From Primulina eburnea (lineage: Eukaryota > Streptophyta > Magnoliopsida > Lamiales > Gesneriaceae), in contig NC_133110.1 in the NCBI RefSeq assembly GCF_022965805.1, forward strand, positions 30,004,668 through 30,068,667: DNA of 64,000 nt. The letters run 5' to 3'. Below the pieces are notes generated by a model. The model was not told where the DNA came from. It worked only from the letters and a program-made list of their open reading frames with translations, and ran no database searches. Of the stretch, positions 44,849 through 56,450 are shown piece by piece. Each line of letters opens with the position of its first letter. The first letter of the stretch is position 1. The translations under genes and the position numbers were made by a program.

Positions 44849-47472
44849 GGAGCAGAGTCATTGGTGATAATGACAGAAGAACAGATTCAGAACACATCAT
44901 AGGTACTATTCTTTTATGATTAATTGCATATGTATTGATATGTACTAATGCATTCTTTATGAGTATCTATGGATGAATAGCATGGAGATATGCTTTATTG
45001 TGGAGTTTATTTATACTGTAGTATTGATTTCCTTGATTGTTGAGGAAAAGGTTGATATCTAAGATTTCTATGATATATATATATATATATACTGCAGTAA
45101 GATAAGAATGAGAGTGAATTAGATTGTGATGTACTTGTGTTTTCTGATTGAAGCATTATTGACATTTATACGCTGAACAAGTACAGAGATATTGTAGAAA
45201 TTGTTCCAGAAATAGTAAGATTCAGACCAGATCTGAATGATAAACGGAGATTTTCCGATAAGGATTTTAGATTCAGAATTCCTTTAATATTTGTACTGTC
45301 TATGACTCGATTAATACAGAAAGGAATAGATGGTATCCTTATGTATTCAGTAGACCCACTGAAATCGAGTTTCGCACTTACAGATTTGATAATAATGTAA
45401 GGGTGGACTGATAATTGCCTAGATAAGATTTCAGATGGGTTTTATATCAGAAGGATAGATTTTAGAATTTAAATGAGATTAGGTATTGTTTGCATGTTAG
45501 AATTCAGTACCGAATGACATTGAATATACAGAATGATACTGAATGATTAGACAGAATTGGAAGAATTGACAGATGGGAATATTGCTAAGATTTACAGTTG
45601 ATTGAATATTCTTTCGAAGATACTGCAATTCTGTTTATAGATTGACAGATTTTGTGTTCAGAGGTATTTTGAAGATTTATGATTGTTATATCTCTGATAC
45701 TTGATATGTTAGCAGCGTCTGATCGATTGAATTGAATATTTGAAGATTTTATTGAATATTCAGAGAACGACGATTATTGTATACAGAAATTATGCAGTTG
45801 AGACAGAAATCAGCGACTGTAAACGACACAGAACTATCAGATATTTCAGAAATATCAGAAAGTTATTCTCTGATTTGGGCAGATTATTTTCTTGATTCTT
45901 GTTATGTCTATGCTTGAGTATTGTTATTGTTCCACATCAGTATTTGAGATATCTTATATTGTTTTGGGAGCATACTCTATTTGCAGATGAGATATAGCAG
46001 TTGATCTGGGCAGTATGAAGATTGTTCAGTCAGTCAGCATTAACCGTTGCTAGAATTCGTTATTTTATGAGTTTCTAAACTCACTAGATCAGTATAGGTT
46101 CTTTATATTCTGAATTTGATTTGATATTATGGTTATTCTGAGTTAGTGTTGATACAGTTTATCGTAAACGATGAAAATATGACAGTTCAGAAATGTAATC
46201 AGAATGTTCAGAACTTGATTTCGATAATCAGAACAGAGTCTCGATCAGAGTACCAGGTATATGATTTTATGTTTGTATGAGATTGCTTATCTCATGATAT
46301 CAGAATGTTTCAGAATGGTATAACAGAATTGATATCTATAGTCAGAGCCGAATACCAGGTAGGTATTTCTTCTTTAATTTATGTTATTTACTGATTGTTT
46401 ATGTAGAATCGTTTGAATCTGAAATCGCAGATAGTGTCAGAAATACACAGTTGTGGATTCAGTTTTCATTCTTCTGATCGAGAATGTATGATATTTGAAC
46501 AGACAGTATTGATATAGACAGATTAAATCAGTTGTGGCAGAAATTATACCGAAACGTTGGCAGAAATTGTACTGATATGTCTGAATCGCTAACAGAATAG
46601 ACCGAAAGATAGAAATCAGAAGATCATTACAGATTTTGTATATCTATGAATAGAAATGGGAGTGCATTTAAATGGCTTTCGTCATGAAAGTACCGTCATT
46701 TTATCCAGATTGAGATATAATATGATTATGATTGACAGAGTACTCAATCTATATTTATTAGTTTGTACAAGATGACGTACAAACATGACAAAATGACATG
46801 ATCAATGTCAAGAAATGTTCAGATTGAACAAGAAAAGTGAAGTAGATTAGATCAGATTGTGATTTTGATTGAGGTTGTACTTGTGATCGAATATATCATA
46901 AGCTCTTTCACAGATTTTCACAGATTGACAGACAGTTAGAGTGTATTATCCAGATATTAGAGGATATTTGTGGAGTTGTAGTGCTGGATGTTAACACTAA
47001 TTGACATGATATATTGTCACTGTATGAGTTATTGTGTGATGATAGCTATCAAAGAAATATTGAGATAGCTATAGACAAGACATTATACATTGAATACTAC
47101 AGATTTCTTTTGAAGAAGATTCAAAAGAAGATGAAGATGGTTCAGAAAGAATAGATGTCATAAACCAACATCGGATGATGATGATTGGTATTTGAAGTCG
47201 AAGATTTAATATATCCTTGAATGGGATAATCAGATTTCATAACAAAAGATGGTATTGATTTGTTATGAGCTAGAGTGTGGTATATACAGATGTTGTATAG
47301 CCAGTATTACGAGGTTGATTTTGTCAGAGTTATTGTGAAAGCTAGAATCTAATATGAGATTAAGATTTCAGAATGATTTCATTGAGATGAGGTTTCTGAT
47401 TAACCTCTATTATACGTTTCGTTTGGATATCTGAGTTGATTTACTGAGATTTCGAGGACGAAATCATGTCTC
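44849..47472 (+). other. Non-coding body of F in place of pol
   Basis: AT-rich, no ORF of note, homologous to the body of E (26542-28986, other orientation). A short TA run lies at 45074-45091. From about 46740 to 47200 a decayed integrase end is suggested by ACAAGATGACGTACAAACATGAC-type words shared with D and G. No RT or protease motif. Confidence 0.65.
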
Positions 47473-47485
47473 AGAGGGGGAGAAT
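47473..47485 (+). other. Polypurine tract of F
   Basis: AGAGGGGGAGAAT directly before the 3' LTR. It follows the CGAGGACGAAATC stretch common to D, E, F and G. Confidence 0.85.
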
Positions 47486-49623
47486 TGTAAGGCCCGAGAT
47501 GTTATCAATTTTATGAGATCCCGAAAAGAAAATAAATTTGATGGCATTTTTGTAATTAAGTGGAAAAATACTTGATTTAAATTTGATGGCAATTTTGTAA
47601 TTAAGTGGAAAAATACTTGATTTAAATTTGATGGCAATTTCGTAATTATTGGGGGGCCAATTTGTAAATAGTGAAAAGTTGAGGGACTAAAGTGCAAATA
47701 TGGCAAGTTGAGTGGGACACTTGTCACCACCATACAACTTGTTATATACATTTGCATTTCCCTTTAAATCTTGAAGAAAGAATCGAGACTTCCATGAATG
47801 AAAATTCCTCAAGCTTCATTTTACCTTAAAAATTTGATTGTTCAAGATCCGGCTATCAGAATTTAAATCTGAACGCAGTATCGAGCTCCTCTCGACTCGA
47901 GCTACACAAGGACGTAAGTATTGTTACGTTTTGAGATGTTTTGAAAATATGATGTTGTCAGAATTGAATATGATTCAGATATGGTGTTTCTACTACCGTA
48001 GACATTGTATAATCGAAGACAGATTGAAGAATAGACTGTTTATACAATTGTTATGATTTTCAGAAGATATTATTTGAGATGGAACTCGAGAATTTGATTG
48101 TTCTTGATTCAAGAATAGAGAAATAATTATGTTTACGTATTCTGGATAAATTATTCAGTATATATGTGAAGTCAGATCGAAGAAATAATACCGTATATCT
48201 GTGTGATGAATTTCAGTGTTTCTTGAATTGAATTTGATAGATAGTGATTTGCTGAAATTAGAAGAATGATAATATGGTATTGATTACGAGTTCTGATATG
48301 ATATTTGTGATGTTGACATCGACGGGTTTATCAAGACTGTATTGTTGTACCGTTGAAACATCAGCTGATTCAGATTGATTAGATTCAGAAATGATTTCGA
48401 TTATATCGTGATATTGTTGATATGAATCAGATTGTATTTTGTTCAGATATTGATCAGATTTTGTACTGATTTGAGTATTGATCAGAACAGATTGTTAATT
48501 GAGTTACACATTGATACAGTGTATTTGATATTGTCATTTCAGATTTGATATGGACAAACTGGACTTCGAGACTTCGTCTTCGTCAGACGGGGACGACAAA
48601 GGTATAATTCATGTGATATTCGGGAAGAAACAACTCAATTGAGATCACCATTTGAGTTGCCCAATAAATCACATACTATATCCTTGTTTATAAATTTGTT
48701 TATAGAACTTGTATGCAAATCTTGCTATGCTTTGTTTACAGATCATGTTGCATTGCATTAAGATGATTATGCTTGTTTACAGATTGTGTATTCATGCATT
48801 AAGATAGGAAAGTCTGCGAGATCATCCAGACTTCTAGACGTTCGGTGATATCACAGCTTAGGGGAAGATCATCGCCCCTATTGTAGACGTGGGTACAGAT
48901 CAGGCCGAAGTCTAGGAATAAGACGGACAACACCTCGATTGGGAGGGTAGGTGACAGACAGTGCCGTCTTATTCACCCCGGGATCCCTAGAGTTATAGTC
49001 GAGTCGAGTCTAGACATGATTTGACTAGAACTGCATGTGTTTAGAGATGTGGTTTCATAGATTATGAAACCCATGGTTATTGCTTTCAGTCATGATAGCA
49101 TGTTTATCTGAATTGAGTTGAATGGCATGTTTATCTGAATTTAGTTGCATGCTTATTTTGATTTGACTTCATAGATTATGAAATCTATTACTTTTGAATA
49201 TGAACATGATAGCATGTTTTCTGATTTAGATTGTTTCTATACATGCTTACCATGTTTTATACTGGGATTTATTCTCACCGGAGTTATCCGGCTGTTGTCT
49301 TGTTTTGTATGTGTGCATGACAACAGGTGGGGCTGGATCGGGGTCAAGAAGATGATGAGAGAAGACGAGTTTAGCGTGGTGATTCCGGACTTATTGTAGA
49401 TTTGATTTTAGTACTTGAAATTAGTATTTGAATCTTAGATTTAGGTTGTACAGTGTTGTACTTTTATACTGAAATGTAATTTTATACAGATATGTATATT
49501 ATTAGATGCCATTACCTTCCGCACTTATAATTTATAAAGAAAAATTTTAGACCCTGTTTTATCTTAATTGATAATTAAATCCCAAAGATGATTAAGAAGA
49601 TGATTAGCGTCCGGGTCCCCACA
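47486..49623 (+). repeat. 3' LTR of F (2,138 bp)
   Basis: It starts TGTAAGGCCC and ends CCCCACA. It retains the intact 59-nt exon-like segment at 48543-48601 with ATG 48550. Confidence 0.9.
48543..48601 (+). other. Candidate LTR exon of F encoding a short acidic N-terminus
   Basis: Preceded by TTGTCATTTCAG and followed by GTATAATT. It encodes MDKLDFETSSSSDGDDK plus one base, the same length and phase as in E. The copy in the 5' LTR (42520-42576) lacks two bases and is out of frame. Confidence 0.5.
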
Positions 49624-49628
49624 GATAC

Positions 49629-49925
49629 TAGTCTCTAACTCGAGCGGCCTATATCCTTCTTAGTGGCGGCTGAATCGACTAGGAACCGTTTAGAATATAC
49701 AGTATTACAAATATGAGTTTCATGATACTCATCATATGAGCATCTCATATTCTTTCTACTATTTGTATATTCAAAGACTTTATCTATGCAACTCGCATGG
49801 GTATAAAGATAAAGATGCGCCAAATTAATAAATTCAAATATTATTAAAATAAAGATCGTTTAATACAAAGAGTTTCATCGTGAACAGTCGGCCAACACTT
49901 GGCTCGACGTGCACCTACTCTAACA
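49629..49925 (-). repeat. 5' LTR of C, part right of F
   Basis: The start of the C LTR on the minus strand, ending CTCTAACA. It is followed by gypsy sequence of G. Confidence 0.88.
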
Positions 49926-49930
49926 GTTAT

Positions 49931-50736
49931 GATTGAACGATTGTTCAAATCTGCTTATGTTATATTGTACAGGATGACGTACAAATATGACCAGACGACT
50001 AAGAAGTATGTCAGAAACGGGGTTAGATTGTATTAAATGCCAGGATTAATTTTATCAGACTGTGATTTTCGTTTGATTTTGTACTTTTGGCTGAGTATAT
50101 ATCATGATTTTTCATCTATGATTTATAGATTGAAAGATAGTCGGAGCGAACTATCTAAACACTGGAGGATATCCAGGAACTGTAGTGCTGGAATTTAGCA
50201 CTAATTGACATGATTCATTGTCACTTGTGAATTATTGTACAATAATAGCTATCAGATGAGTATCGAAATAGCTTTAGTCGAGGTATTGTACCATGAGAAC
50301 TGCGGATTTACTTCGTATGGGAATGATATTGCGGTGATGCCTGAGATTCGATTTGATAAGATCAGAAATCTGATAAGAAAAGTGAAACTGATTCAGAAGA
50401 AATGAGGATAGCTCAGAATTCATAGACTAATAAGCCAACGTCGGACGATGACTGTTGATATTTGAATCCGAAGATTGAATATATCTTTGACTGGGATTAA
50501 CAGATTTTGTAACAGATGATGATATTAAATTATTATGGAACTGTTGCACTGGTGATTGGTATATACGGATGTTGTATATCCATTGTTCTGAGGTTGATTC
50601 TATCACGAGTGATTTCGTGGATATGAGTTTATTGCAGTTTTGTATATCTCCTTCTTATATCTGATTTGAGATATGACATGATTATCTGTATTCCACGAAT
50701 TGATTGATTGTGATTTCGAGGACAAAATCGTATCTT
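49931..50736 (+). pseudogene. Integrase remnant of G
   Basis: Decayed gypsy integrase end with many stops. It shares words with 33800-34480 (D) and 46740-47470 (F), such as the TACAGGATGACGTACAAATATGACC stretch and the ATTGTACAATAATAGCTATCAGA stretch. It ends with CGAGGACAAAATCG before the PPT (50737-50749). Confidence 0.65.
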
Positions 50737-50749
50737 AGAGGGGGAGAAA

Positions 50750-53189
50750 TGTAAGGCCCGAGATAATAAAGATGATATTATTTTAATCCGAGAGTATATA
50801 ATTATAAACTTTTGGAGTGTTGAATTATATTCCAAGATGTTTGCAATTATTTAGGTTTGAAATTGAATTAAAAAGAGTTTTGAGGACCAAATTGCAAATA
50901 GGAAGAGTTCAGGGGCTAAAGTGTAATTATGACTTGAGTGACACTTGTCACACATGCAATTGAAGTATATATATTGCAATCTCCTTCACAATTCACAAGG
51001 AAGGAACCGAGAGTCTCCAGAGTAAATTCCCTCAACCTTCAATTGTGCTTAGAATTTGATTTTGTACGATCCGTCTATCAGAATTTAAATCCGGACACGG
51101 TACCATACTCCTCTCGACACGAGCTACAACTGGACGTAAGTTTCATTGAGTTTTATTATCATTTGAAAAGATGATGTTGTAGGAATTTGATATAATTCAT
51201 ATATGATGTTCTTGACATGTTAGACATCGTAGAACCGAAGTCAGATCAGGAAACAGATTGATTCTGGAATTGTTATGATTTTTCAGATTATATTAATTGA
51301 AATTGAATAGATTTGGATTATAGACTGATTACAAATCGTATCGAATATGGGTTATGATTTGTAATTAATATCTGGTGATATGGTATTGACGGGAATACTG
51401 AGATTGTGCCGTTATGCCGCTGATTTGAGTAATTCAGATTAATCAGATTCAGAGTTGAATTGAGAATGGAATATTGATATTATGATTCTCGATATATCGT
51501 TTCAGATTTAAAGAGACAGTCTTGAGTTCAGAACTGATATTGATATTGTGCCTGTTTTATATTGTCATTTCCAGATTGAGAATAGACCGAGATAGAGTCG
51601 GGACTTCTTCTTCTTTTGAGCGAGAAGATAAAGGTATAAATTAATGTTGAGTTGGGATTGCACAACTCGAGTGAGGTTTGACTCGAGTTTCCCTAAATCA
51701 CATACTTTATTTTATTGCATAGATATTTGCAAGGAATGACTTAATCTACTTGTTTTCTTAATTGATAGATGACAGGTATTAAACGAATAATCTTGTGACA
51801 GAAGTGCCTGATAGTGGTGGTATCGCCACGGGCACATTGCAGGATGTCTCAAGATTGGATATTAGCGATAGAGCTACAGTCCATGACGGTTAGGTCAGGA
51901 CGCCGGATGCTTGGTTATATCGAGTAATAGGGAATGGGAATTTCTTCTATTACGGAAGTCGATATAGGAACACCGGATATGGTTATATCGAGTAATAGAA
52001 TTATGGTTCCTCCTATTACGGAATTCGATATAGGAATACCACATTTGGAAACCGGGATCCCTAGACTAGGATTGAGTCTAGTCTAAAACGTAGAGTCACG
52101 AGCTTGAGTGACAGTTATATTGATTGATATTGATTGATGTTGATTATGTTCCTGAATATGGTTCATGTCCTTTTATGTTCCTGATATTGGTACATATTTA
52201 GAATAGAAATTATTCTTGATACTGACCATGTTCCAGATGTTGGTCCATGTTTAGAATAGAAGTTATTCTTGAGATTGATTATGTTCCTGATATTGGTACA
52301 TGTGTAGAATAGGAGTTATTCTTGATATTGATTATGTTCCTGATATTGGTCTATGTTTAGAATAGAAATTATTCTTGAGATAGATTATGTTCCTGATATT
52401 GGTACATGTTTAGAATAGAAGTTATTCTTGATATTGATTATGTTCCTGTTATTGGTACATGTTTAGAATCGAAGTTATTCTTGATATTGATTATGTTCCT
52501 GATATTGGTCTATGTTTAGAATAGAAATTATTCTTGAGATAGATTATGTTCCTGATATTGGTACATGTTTAGAATAGAAGTTATTCTTGATATTGATTAT
52601 GTTCCTGTTATTGGTACATGTTTAGAATCGAAGTTATTCTTGATATTGATTAGGTTCCTGATATTGGTACATGTTTAGAATAGGAGTTATTCTTGATATT
52701 GAGTATGTTCCGGATTAAGGTACATAGTTAGAACTTGATTTAGTATTGTATGGATTCATGTTCTGATTGGATACATGTTAGAATTATCCGTTATATGCTT
52801 TTATATTGTTTATACGATTGCATGTATACATGATTTATACTGAGAATGTAATTCTCACCGGAGTTATCCGGCTGTTGTCTTGTCTGTATGTGTGCATGGC
52901 AACAGGTGGGATAGGAGCAGGGTCAAGACGAGAACGAGGCTGGATTAGATAGCGTGGAGATCCGGGCTTCAGAAGCAACTTATGATTCAGCACTGATATG
53001 TAGTTGAACCTAGTTGGATTATTGTAGATAACATCAGATTTGTATGTTCGTGGTTAATATGTAATTTGATTTTAATTACATTACGTTTCCGCTTTGCATT
53101 TTAAAGAAAAAATTTAGACCCTGTTTATTATGAATGATTAAATATTCCTAAAGACGATTAAGGAATGGATTAGCTTCCGGGTCCCCACA
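50750..53189 (+). repeat. 3' LTR of G (2,440 bp)
   Basis: It starts TGTAAGGCCC and ends GTCCCCACA. TATA candidate GTATATATATTGC near 50964. Donor-like GGAC|GTAAGT at 51136. Exon-like segment 51575-51633 (no ATG, ATA instead). Acceptor-like GGCAACAG|GTGGGA at 52906. A large tandem array lies at 52140-52715. Confidence 0.88.
52140..52715 (+). repeat. 53-bp tandem repeat in the LTR of G
   Basis: About ten copies of a 53-bp unit beginning GATTATGTTCCTGATATTGG. Unit starts are at 52277, 52330, 52383, 52436, 52489, 52542, 52595 and 52648. Three-unit blocks of 159 bp (52330-52488 and 52489-52647) look identical, a higher-order repeat. Confidence 0.9.
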
Positions 53190-53767
53190 CATGCCTTCGA
53201 CCAAACCAACATTTCCTGGACCACTAAGACCGCGGGTGCGCTCCTGCATCGGTCCTGCCACCGCGTACTCTGCGCACAGCTTCTTCAAAGATCGCCTCAG
53301 AAACGCCTCTTCCCGTCCGAATTAGAAAAAGTGGTAAACTACAAAGTTGTAGATCTATGTCTTATCTTGACTCCCTCAAAATTTCAGATCATTTGGAGGT
53401 CTGAGTAAAACGTTATGCTAAATCTCCCAACCTGTGTCACTGGAGGAACGTCGAAACACACAACACTCTTCGGGACACTTTTGGCTTACCTTCCACAATG
53501 ATTTGAACAAAACTCAAAATAAGAAAGTTATAGCCTTATGTCTTATCTAACCACTCCAATTGGCCTCACCTCATTTGGATCAATATACCATTTATCAGGA
53601 ATTTAATCGTAACGCCGCTACAATAACACTGCACATCATCTATAACCAACCATACTATAAATCATAACTCGAAACTCTTAACATCCAAACTATACTTAAA
53701 CTTACCAAAATAGCCAATAATCATACAAAATCTTAAACCATACCGTACACCGGGCTCGGCTATTACA
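53190..53767 (-). repeat. 3' LTR of H, part right of G
   Basis: Matches 55873-56450 and ends GGCTATTACA. The minus-strand PPT follows (53768-53780, ATCTCCCCTCCTT). Confidence 0.88.
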
Positions 53768-53817
53768 ATCTCCCCTCCTTAGAGGAATTTCGTCCGCGAA
53801 ATTGACGTCACTACACG

Positions 53818-53923
53818 AACAACTCAGGATACCTCTCTCTCATCTCAACCTCTGGTTCCCACGTAGCCTCTTCTATCAAATGATTCCTCCAAAGGACTTT
53901 ATCAATGCCGATCTCTTTGTTCC
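53818..53923 (-). pseudogene. Chromodomain tail of H
   Basis: In its frame it reads LRNKEIGIDKVLWRNH, then EEATWEPE and RYPELFV, followed by a stop. J has the same C-terminal chromodomain. Joined out of frame to the preceding integrase piece. Confidence 0.75.
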
Positions 53924-54478
53924 TCAATACTCTGACGGACCGTCACTCTGAGGGTGATAAGCTGTACTAAATGCTAACCGCGAACCCATAGCTCTAAGCA
54001 AACTCTTCCAAAACTCTGAAGTAAATCTAGGGTCACGACCAATCACGATCGACACAGGAACACAAATACGACCTCTGAAAGTCACCAAACCATCACCATA
54101 CACTCTAAACTCTAAGGTACCTCTCTCCTCTACTCTAGTTCTCATCTCTAACAACTGAACCTCGTCAGTCTGCTCTCTACGGATCCTGTCCGTCAATGTA
54201 GCCCTAATAACCAACGCTGATAAACGAGCAATGGTCATCGGAACCATCAAAGCAATCACAAACTCCCCATCTCTGTCCGGAGGCAAACCCGGCACATCAT
54301 TCTCAAACACATCAACAAACTCTCTCACCACATCAATATCATCAATATTCAACTTAACCATACTATCCACAACAACAATAGAAGCCAAAAACCCATCACA
54401 ACCTCTACACAGCAATCTCTCAGCCTCAAGACAAGAACTAAAAGGAAGGACCAGCGAAGTACCTGCACTGGCGATCAT
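53924..54478 (-). CDS. Chimeric 184-codon ORF of H made by internal pol deletions
   Basis: The ATG at 54478 opens a frame joining three parts of pol that are far apart in J. Residues about 1-80 match the protease-RT linker ([31 protein letters not shown]). Residues about 81-140 match the RNase H to integrase junction ([29 protein letters not shown]). The last about 44 match the integrase core (GRDPRFTSEFWKSL, AFSTAYHPQSDG). RT and the integrase zinc finger are missing. The first two joins keep frame; the third (to the chromodomain) does not. No catalytic set is complete, so an enzyme is unlikely. Confidence 0.75.
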   Translation of the reverse strand: MIASAGTSLVLPFSSCLEAERLLCRGCDGFLASIVVVDSMVKLNIDDIDVVREFVDVFENDVPGLPPDRDGEFVIALMVPMTIARLSALVIRATLTDRIRREQTDEVQLLEMRTRVEERGTLEFRVYGDGLVTFRGRICVPVSIVIGRDPRFTSEFWKSLLRAMGSRLAFSTAYHPQSDGPSEY

Positions 54479-54628
54479 ACCTCTACTGCTTTCCTCTTAG
54501 GTGGCATCCTCTACTCTACAATGTGCTCACAAAAGACATATCAATAGATAACAATGGATAGATGCAAAGAAAACATACCCGGACAGTTGAAAGTAGAAGA
54601 AGTCATATGCATTGGTCCGAAGAACACC
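54479..54628 (-). other. Leader of H with gag start remnant
   Basis: From ATG 54507 the minus strand encodes MPPKRKAVEV and then a stop, overlapping the start of the 184-codon ORF. This looks like the first ten codons of gag joined out of frame to the protease region. Confidence 0.6.
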
Positions 54629-54640
54629 GCTCTGATACCA
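54629..54640 (-). other. Primer binding site of H
   Basis: The minus strand reads TGGTATCAGAGC. Confidence 0.88.
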
Positions 54641-54645
54641 CTAAA

Positions 54646-56450
54646 TGTGACACCCTGACCCGAAACAATAAAAATACGTAGCGGAAATAAATTTTTCTTT
54701 AAAATATGGAAGGAGTTTCAAAATACATTTCTTTAAACATCTTTACAAAATAGTAATACATGATCATTTAAAATGACATAACAAAATACAAAACATCATT
54801 CCTATGATCATGCCAAAATCTTCCTTCCAACGGTGTATGCATATGACCCCCAGTCCACAGTCAACGTCCCGGGCCACCACTCTGATCTGCATCACATGAA
54901 ATAACTGAAATGAGAATAAATCTCAGCAAGTGGAACTCTTACATAACAATGATACATAGTATACTCTGTAAAACATGACATTGAAATCATAAATACCATC
55001 AACTCTGAAACATGAATACTGTAGCAATAAGTGTAGCAATAACATAGCAATAGATAGCAATACAATGGTATTTCTCTTTACTCTGGTTGGATTGATATCA
55101 ATAGTAACTCTGCTCTGGGGTGCTCATATCCCAAATCGATATAAACCGATAACTCTGAGGGATATAAGCCTATGTTCGTTTATCAACTAATTGCATGCAA
55201 TTCTCTGGCTATATATTTATCAATCCAATAGAAACATTTAAAATCTCTCTGGCTTTAACAATCACTTTGAAACTCTATCTTTTCTCTTGTATTCCCTTTT
55301 GAACAATAATGAGACATAAAAGCCTCCAATATGCATAGCAATGGAATTAATACATAACAATGAATCAATTGAAGGGAATAACACATTAAAACCTTTGAAA
55401 CACAATACATATAACATCATGTGAGCACAAGGGATGAAATTCCACTTACAACCCAATAGAACACCTCAAACTTAGCTCTTGGTTCACCACCTACAACAAT
55501 AATCCATAAATAACACCAACATCAACTCAATATCCAAGGTTACAAGCTAATTAATCCATTAATCCAACAAGAACAACAACCCAAGTCAACTCTTACCCAA
55601 AACCTTAAAAGAATCGCACCAAAAGCTTACCTTAGCTTCCTTATACCACGGAGAACCTCGATCTCAAGTCGAAAATCGAACTAGATCCAAGAATCAAAGG
55701 TAGGAAATGGATGAAATGGAAGAAAACCCTGGCTCCTTAGAGAGAAAAACGAGATTGAAGGGGAAAGAAGAAGGGAAATGAAGTCAAATCATCCAAAAAG
55801 TTACTTTAAATCTCGACCATACCTCCAAAAAGCAAGACCGCGGGTGCGGCACTCCAAGGACCGCGGGTGCGCCATGCCTTCGACCAAACCAACATTTCCT
55901 GGACCACTAAGACCGCGGGTGCGCTCCTGCATCGGTCCTGCCACCGCGTAATCTGCGCGCAGCTTCTTCAAAGATCGCCTCAGAAATGCCTCTTTCCGTC
56001 CGAATTAGAAACAGCGGTAAACTACAAAGTTGTAGATCTATGTCTTATCTTGACTCCCTCAAAATTTCAGATCATTTGGAGGTCTGAGTAAAAAGTTATG
56101 CTAAATCTCCCAACCTGTGTCACTGGAGGAACGTCGAAACACACAACACTCTTCGGGACACTTTTGGCTTACCTTCCACAATGATTTGAACAAAACTCAA
56201 AATAAGAAAGTTATAGCCTTATGTCTTATCTAACCACTCCAATTGGCCTCACCTCATTTGGATCAATATACCATTTATCATGAATTTAATCGTAACGCCG
56301 CTACAATAACACTGCACATCATCTATAACCAACCATACTATAAATCATAACTCGAAACTCTTAACATCCAAACTATACTTAAACTTACCCAAATAGCCAA
56401 TAATCATACAAAATCTTAAACCATACCGTACACCTGGCTCGGCTATTACA
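54646..56450 (-). repeat. 5' LTR of H (1,805 bp)
   Basis: Plus-strand ends are TGTGACACCC and GGCTATTACA. Contains three ACCGCGGGTGCG-type GC-rich words between 55836 and 55925. Confidence 0.88.

Larger units (their letters stand above)
41461..49623 (+). mobile_element. Element F: gag-only gypsy retrotransposon (8,163 bp)
   Basis: Inserted in the 5' LTR of C with GATAC duplicates (41456-41460 and 49624-49628). LTRs are 2,137 and 2,138 bp. It holds a PBS, a frameshifted gag, about 2.6 kb of non-coding body and a PPT. Same layout as E, and the bodies are homologous, but LTR and gag sequences have diverged, so it is a sister family. Confidence 0.92.
6624..49925 (-). mobile_element. Element C: TNT1-like Copia, split by A, B, D (with E) and F
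   Basis: Read on the minus strand, the right end (49925) is the 5' LTR start, TGTTAGAG. Pieces in plus order: 3' LTR left part (6624-7860), 3' LTR right part (17773-18292), pol (18293-20801), gag to pre-integrase (36437-37874), leader and PBS (37875-39686), and 5' LTR (39687-41460 and 49629-49925). The two 5' LTR pieces add to 2071 bp, matching the 2068-bp LTRs of the same-family element B. About 264 bp of its 3' LTR should lie left of the window, beyond A. It inserted into element G; GTTAT at 49926-49930 is the expected target duplicate. Confidence 0.88.
49926..53189 (+). mobile_element. Element G: gypsy retrotransposon, 3' end
   Basis: An integrase remnant, PPT and a 2,440-bp 3' LTR. The left part is cut off by C and should lie left of the window. 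Inserted in an LTR of H: CATGC at 53190-53194 matches the uninterrupted H LTR at 55873. Related to D, E and F by LTR ends, PPT context and LTR layout. Confidence 0.85.
53190..56450 (-). mobile_element. Element H: minimal gypsy deletion derivative
   Basis: Partial 3' LTR (53190-53767), internal region of only 878 bp, and 5' LTR (54646-56450, 1,805 bp). The internal region keeps PBS, PPT and short pieces of gag start, protease-RT linker, RNase H-integrase junction, integrase core and chromodomain tail. The partial 3' LTR is 578 bp, exactly the length of the matching part of the 5' LTR (55873-56450). It lies in the integrase array I, with GATTT at 56451 as the expected duplicate. Family: same as J. 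Confidence 0.88.
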
